Part shown: positions 58,761 through 64,000 of the stretch, in pieces
Layout: each line of letters starts with the position of its first letter
Position numbering within the stretch: the stretch's first letter is position 1
Source: Agelas oroides
Taxonomy: Eukaryota > Porifera > Demospongiae > Agelasida > Agelasidae
Length of the DNA stretch: 64,000 bases
Direction of reading: 5' to 3'
Assembly (NCBI GenBank): GCA_949130485.1
Contig: OX422188.1
Location: 1 to 64,000 of the forward strand
Program-made: the position numbers and the translations under genes
The notes under the pieces: generated by a model
What the model saw: the letters and a program-made list of their open reading frames with translations, nothing else
Databases searched by the model: none
What the model was told of the DNA's origin: nothing

Positions 58761-60599
58761 TGCACTACGTTGCTGTACACTGCAATCTAACTGCACCAAG
58801 GGTCAAACATTGTTGAAGTTGTCAACGCTGTGTGATGAATGAAGCTATTTTATGTCTGTTCAATGTGGTAATGTTCCTATGCTAGAGGCAAAAATTTATT
58901 CTCAGACCGATATATTTTCAGAACTCAGACTTCAAAGGGCTGATCAGGGTAGCAACTTAGCCTTGTTCCCAGGTGCGGAGGATGGGAATGAGGCTAGGTA
59001 GCAACTGTGCCAGATCATCAGAGCAACAAGACATGCTGGCGCTGGGATAGTTTTCGACACCCGAAGCTACTGTAGTACGCGGGGATAGAAAATCACGCCC
59101 GAAAATACATTGTAAAACAACGCGTAACTTCCTTGCCACCTCCTCCGAACAGTAAAGACTAAAATACTTGCCCTTCTACTGGCCTTGCCTATGAACCCAT
59201 ACCATGCTGCAGCAGTTGCCAAATTTGGCTAGTGATGTGATATAATATATGATTATCAGACTTGTCTGCTAGTAGAACCCTTTTTCCGAGGATAGATGCT
59301 TGAACAGATGTAGTACATGTATTTCTTTTGCTAAATCCCTGGTAGAAGACTGTTTGGAGTTGAATTTCAAGTATATACTATCAAACATTAGCCCACCTAT
59401 CCTACAGTTCTGTAATCCAGAAATTATGAAATTGTGCATGCTTTAGAGCTTCAAATTGAACCCTCACTATGCATGCACGTATTAAAATTATGCATACCTT
59501 CTGCAATGTCTTAATATACTTAAAATCCTTACCTAGTTCGATTGCACCGTTAATGCTGTGTTCTTATGTTTACATATCAAGCAAAATTCTCATTTCTTTA
59601 CTGTCGCACTTGCATGTATACGAAACCAGTCTCACACTGCAAGCTCAGGGTGTGAGGAGAGCCTGGGTAGGAGACTATGATACACTTCCCCACCATTGCA
59701 AAATATAAACAACAAGCTGTGCATATGAATATAATTATGTGGTAAACTTCTTTACAGGCTAAATAACCACATAATTATTTCATATCACAGCTTTTTGGCT
59801 TGTATTTTGCAAGGTCAACGCAAACAGCAGTAAATACAGACATCCTTCTCAGAGACTACATATACAAATTCTCCCCTAGCACCCCTTTCAGAGCACCAGA
59901 GGACTCAGGACACACTGCGCACAGATGAACCTTCCCCTAGCATCCCTCTCTTTGAGCACTGAAAAAGACAGCATAATCAAAGAGAGGCTGGGTATATACA
60001 TTTTACTTTAAGTGTTAGGCATCCCATCCGTAATCCTGTGCTATCATCTCCAAGCTGGATAAAGCTTGCATTTGACTGATATTCACTTTTTCGATAAATG
60101 CATGATTGTATTTTTCAGTAACCACTTTGCCTTACCTGCCCAGAGCTTGTAGTGTGTGGCTACACTGACAGATAAACTATCCCCTCAAACTATATATCTT
60201 CCTGGCACTTATGAGGCAGTGTTCAACTTGCTCCTTTGGATTCTTTGTTCTATCATCGAACATGGCAGCTATATAGCATGCATGAACAATCAACGAACCA
60301 CATCTCCCTTATAAAACAGGCCTAGATGTTATGCAAAGTCACCCACTGCGCAGGACGCGTTTCGGCCAATACCAGGCCTCATCAGCTGCGCTGGGGTGAC
60401 CGGGAGATGGGGACTGCTATCTCATGCACAGAATGCAGTCAGGTGGCTGGCATGCACAGCATTGACTTAGTGTGAACAAGTAGATCAACCTGAGAGCCCT
60501 GATCCCACATGCAAAATGTCTGCATATGCAATACGCTGCCATGTAGAGTCAACTCTTATTTTGTCCACTCTATCGTGTTCGTAAACAATAGTCTCGGAA
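58761..60599. other. Noncoding spacer between inverted arms
   Basis: No gene recognised. It includes a small AGCCTTGTTCCCAG.../...GGGAATGAGGCT hairpin (about 58962-58998), the foldback at 59713-59791, and two diverged copies of a short stretch with CCCCTAGCA..CC.CT (59870-59970). Confidence 0.45.
59713..59791. mobile_element. 79-bp foldback element
   Basis: AGCTGTGCATATGAATATAA TTATGTGGT on the left is answered by its inverse on the right, with two small differences, around a 20-bp loop. Likely a tiny MITE. Confidence 0.7.
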
Positions 60600-60998
60600 A
60601 AACACACACCACAGCATTGCACAGCAGGTTTACTAATTGTGCACCAAACACAAGAGTGTTGACCAGTCAAGGCTCATGGAAAATATGAGTCAAGCTTTTT
60701 TCTGTGCTGCTGGAGGCTGCTCTGAGATGTCAGTCTGTTTCCCCCTAGCTACAAAGCTGCCAGAAATGCATCCCTTTTCTGATATTCAGTACTGACTAGG
60801 TAGTTTAATACTATACTGATACCATGCTTACTTGTTCTCTTCTCCCTCGATGTGCTGCATACTCTTGCTTGCTTAGCGCTTGTAGGCCGGTGAAGTTAAA
60901 TCCGGTAGGGAGAGGGTTAAAATCTAAATTTGGGGTAAACCCATAATTTTTTTCTCATGAGCAAGTCTGTACGTAACGAGATTCGCCACCGCGGACCG
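60600..60998. repeat. Inverted duplication, right arm
   Basis: Reverse-orientation copy of the left arm. On the plus strand it ends with ATG at 60957 reading MSKSVRNEIR, the same first codons as the coiled-coil gene, and is cut off by the hairpin element at 61000-61105. It is therefore a truncated copy of the gene's promoter and start facing the other way. Confidence 0.85.
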
Positions 60999-60999
60999 G

Positions 61000-61105
61000 T
61001 AGTCTCGCGGCAGCTGTTATTTTTCTTTATTTCCGGTGCACGTGGGAGGAGCGATAACATTTTTTCTCTCCTCCAAACGGAAATAAAGGCTGGCTCGTGA
61101 GACTA
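61000..61105. mobile_element. TAGTCTCG hairpin MITE, 106 bp
   Basis: Starts TAGTCTCGCGGCAGC and ends GCTGGCTCGTGAGACTA, with inner ATTTCCG/CGGAAAT pairing. It truncates the inverted copy of the coiled-coil gene start. Its right end lies within the 537-bp unit duplicated downstream. Confidence 0.75.
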
Positions 61106-62440
61106 TTATAGCCTCGTACCCAGGCTCTTTCTCGCGCGGAAAGAGGAAATTAGCCTGATGACGAGGCTAACTAATACCTAGGTTGGTGGTGAGATGTTCA
61201 CTGGCTAAGTACTTATTGCCCAATTATTTTCCGGGTCATGTGACCATGCTCCCAGGATTATGTGACATACTCCCTAGGCCACATGATAATTCTCCCAGAT
61301 CACATGATTGTGCTCCCCAGATCATGCTCCTGGATCATGTGATCATACATGCACACACTCTCAGGCGATAACCACCCTCCCACATGCCCACACACTCAGG
61401 CAGTCACTGAGAGTGTGTGCATGTGGGAGGGTGGTGACTGCCTGAGAGTGTGTGTGACATGACATGGGAGGTAGGTGACTGCCCACCCTTCCATGTCATA
61501 TCACACACACTCTCAGGCAGTCACCTACCTCCAACATGCACATGTGACTGCCTGAGTGTGCACACTCAGGCAGTCACCACCCTCCCACATGCACACACTC
61601 TCAGGCAGTCACCACGGAAATAAGGGCTGGCTCGTGAGACTATTATAGCCTCGTACCCAGGCTCTTTCTCGCGCGGAAAGAGGAAATGAGCCTGATGATG
61701 AGGCTAACTAATACCTAGGTTGGTGGTGAGATGTTCACTGGCTAAGTACTTATTGCCCAATTATTTTCCGGGTCATGTGACCATGCTCCCAGGATTATGT
61801 GACATACTCCCTAGGCCACATGATAATTCTCCCAGATCACATGATTGTGCTCCCCAGATCATGCTCCTGGATCATGTGATCATACATGCACACACTCTCA
61901 GGCGATAACCACCCTCCCACATGCCCACACACTCAGGCAGTCACTGAGAGTGTGTGCATGTGGGAGGGTGGTGACTGCCTGAGAGTGTGTGTGACATGAC
62001 ATGGGAGGTAGGTGACTGCCCACCCTTCCATGTCATATCACACACACTCTCAGGCAGTCACCTACCTCCAACATGCACATGTGACTGCCTGAGTGTGCAC
62101 ACTCAGGCAGTCACCACCCTCCCACATGCACACACTCTCAGGCAGTCACCACGGAAATAAGGGCTGGCTCGTGAGACTATTATAGCCTCGTACCCAGGCT
62201 CTTTCTCGCGCGGAAAGAGGAAATGAGCCTGATGATGAGGCTAACTAATACCTAGGTTGGTGGTGAGATGTTCACTGGCTAAGTACTTATTGCCCAATTA
62301 TTTTCCGGGTCATGTGACCATGCTCCCAGGATTATGTGACATACTCCCTAGGCCACATGATAATTCTCCCAGATCACATGATCGTGCTTCCCAGATCATG
62401 CTCCTGGATCATGTGATCGTACATGCACACACTCTCAGGC
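61077..62440. repeat. 537-bp tandem triplication
   Basis: Copies start at 61077, 61614 and 62151 at exactly 537-bp spacing. Copies 1 and 2 are nearly identical over full length; copy 3 matches for about 290 bp, then changes into the 35-bp minisatellite. Each contains the hairpin end, the TAGCCTCG element, a run of GATCATGTGATC-like words and inverted 35-bp units. A 62-codon frame recurs in each and is not considered a gene. Confidence 0.92.
61109..61169. mobile_element. TAGCCTCG hairpin element
   Basis: TAGCCTCGTACCCAGGCTC at the left and GCCTGATGACGAGGCTA at the right, with CTCTTTC/GAAAGAG pairing inside around CGCG. Repeated in each copy of the 537-bp unit (also about 61646-61706 and 62183-62243). 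A relative may lie at about 58962-58998. Confidence 0.7.
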
Positions 62441-63895
62441 AGTCACCACCCTCCCACATGCCCACACACTCACAGGCAGTCACTGAGAGTGTGTGCATGT
62501 GGGAGGGTGGTGACTGCCTGAGAGTATGTGGACATGACATGGAAGGGTGGTGACTGCCTGAGTGTGTGCATGTGGGAGGGTGGTGACTGCCTGAGTGTGT
62601 GCATGTGGGAGGGTGGTGACTGCCTGAGAGTGTGTGCATGTGGAAGGGTGGTGACTGCCTGAGAGTGTGTGCATGTGGGAGGGTGGTGACTGCCTGAGTG
62701 CCTGAGTGTGCACACTCAGGCAGTCACATGTGCATGTTGGAGGTAGGTGACTGCCTGAGAGTGCGTGTGATATGACATGGAAGGGTGGGCAGTCACCTAC
62801 CTCCCATGTCATGTCACACACACTCTCAGGCAGTCACCACCCTCCCACATGCACACACTCTCAGGCAGTCACCACCCTCCCATGTGCACACACTCTCAGG
62901 CAGTCACCTACCTATAGGCAGTCACCACCCTCCCATGTCATGTCCACACACTCTCAGGCAGTCACCACCCTCCCACATGCACACACTCTCAGGCAGTCAC
63001 CTACCTATAGGCAGTCACCACCCTCCCATGTCATGTCCACACACTCTCAGGCAGTCACCACCATGCACACACTCTCCGGCAGTCACCACCCCTCCCACAT
63101 GCACACACTCTCCGGCAGTCACCACCCTCCCACGTGCACACACTCTCCGGCAGTCACCACCCTCCCACGTGCACACACTCTCCGGCAGTCACCACCCTCC
63201 CACGTGCACACACTCTCCGGCAGTCACCACCCTCCCACGTGCACACACTCTCTGGCTGAGTCACCACCCTCCCACGTGCACACACTCTCTGGCTGAGTCA
63301 CCACCCTCCCACGTGCACACACTCTCCGGCTGAGTCACCACCCTCCCACATGCACACACTCTCCGGCAGTCACCACCCTCCCACATGCACACACTCTCCG
63401 GCAGTCACCACCCTCCCACATGCACACACTCTCCGACAGTCACCACCCTCCCACATGCACACACTCTCCGGCAGTCACCACCCTCCCACATGCACACACT
63501 CTCCGGCAGTCACCACCCTCCCACATGCACACACTCTCCGGCTGAGTCACCACCCTCCCACATGCACACACTCTCCGGCTGAGTCACCACCCTCCCACAT
63601 GCACACACTCTCCGGCAGTCACACACTCTCAGGCAGTCACCTACCTCCCATGTCACACTCAGGCAGTCACCACCCGGCTTCCACATGCACACAATCAGGC
63701 AATCACCCATCCCATGTCATGTCACACACACAATCAGGCAGTCGCCACCCTCCCATGTCATGTCACACACAATCAGCCAGTCACCACCCTCCCATATGCA
63801 CAAAATCAGGCAGTCACCACCCTCCCATATGCACAAAATCAGGCAGTCACCACCCTCCCATGTCATGTCACACACACAATCACACTGTTATGGAC
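61345..63895. repeat. 35-bp minisatellite in both orientations
   Basis: The unit includes CAGTCACCACCCTCCCACAT and GCACACACTCTCAGG. It runs inverted from about 62478 to 62735 and forward from about 62800 to 63895, with flips also inside each 537-bp copy. Centres such as CTGAGTGTGCACACTCAG (near 61552, 62089 and 62704) are perfect palindromes. Later units carry CTCTCCGG or CTCTGGCTGAG variants in local clusters. Frames rich in His, Ser and Thr are artefacts. Confidence 0.92.
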
Positions 63896-64000
63896 CCTAA
63901 GCTAATGCTTATACAGTTTCTACAGTTTGTCTGATCTCCTCTTTGTCTTCTCTTTGTCTTGTCTTCTTGTCTTGTCATAGGTGGGGGCTGATCTGGAATG
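63896..64000 (+). other. Unique edge with a possible splice acceptor
   Basis: A long pyrimidine-rich run (CTCCTCTTTGTCTTCTCTTT onward) ends TCATAG at 63980, followed by GTGGGGGCTGATCTGGAATG. This has the look of a 3' splice site, so an exon may begin here and continue beyond the window. It cannot be tested from this sequence. Confidence 0.25.

Noticed and set aside
61183-62553. Three identical frames beginning MVVRCSLAKYLLPNYFPGHV as a small gene family
   Set aside because: They are copies made by the 537-bp triplication and read through GATCATGTGATC-like repeats; no domain or splice support.
62409-63934. Ser/His/Pro/Thr-rich frames up to 194 codons on both strands
   Set aside because: Translations of the 35-bp minisatellite in both orientations.

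Overview
The window is a eukaryotic chromosome end. It opens with about 39 copies of the CCCTAA telomere repeat (TTAGGG on the other strand) and runs inward through three large tandem-repeat blocks into ordinary, transposon-rich DNA holding small spliced gene fragments on the minus strand. TTAGGG telomeres, short GT-AG introns, many tiny foldback transposons, a Ulp1-like protease fragment of a kind I associate with sponge and cnidarian genomes, and a DPE.KRASSRAS-type tandem-repeat protein suggest an early-branching animal, most likely a sponge. That placement is inference; no marker gene fixes it.

Layout: 1-232 telomere; 233-2499 a nearly perfect 55-bp satellite (41 copies); 2500-2847 a GC-rich spacer with a strong palindrome; 2848-30842 a G/A-rich minisatellite of about 28 kb with units nested at about 10, 63 and 320 bp plus kilobase duplications; 30843-39272 a 20/22-bp TGCATATACTATTGCACATC-type satellite carrying three inserted DNA transposons (one piggyBac-like with TTAA target sites); 39273-52430 mostly noncoding DNA with foldback elements, a decayed PKA/PRKX-like kinase (40.7-42.6 kb), a 1.2-kb purine tract and a small repeat-protein reading frame (46.9-47.4 kb); 52440-58388 a minus-strand, multi-exon coiled-coil gene that looks decayed; 58390-61000 flank and an inverted duplication of that gene's 5' end; 61000-63900 a 537-bp triplication and a 35-bp minisatellite in both orientations.

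The most informative locus is 55.7-57.6 kb. A 1.67-kb DNA transposon with 6-bp target-site duplications sits inside a coiled-coil exon. It carries remnants of a Ulp1-like protease and a PHD-like zinc finger, and the finger is itself split by two more inverted-repeat elements. Several short transposon families recur across the window, some with clear target-site duplications. The many long reading frames in the satellites are by-products of repeats and are not reported as genes. No rRNA, convincing tRNA, CRISPR array or prokaryotic operon was seen.
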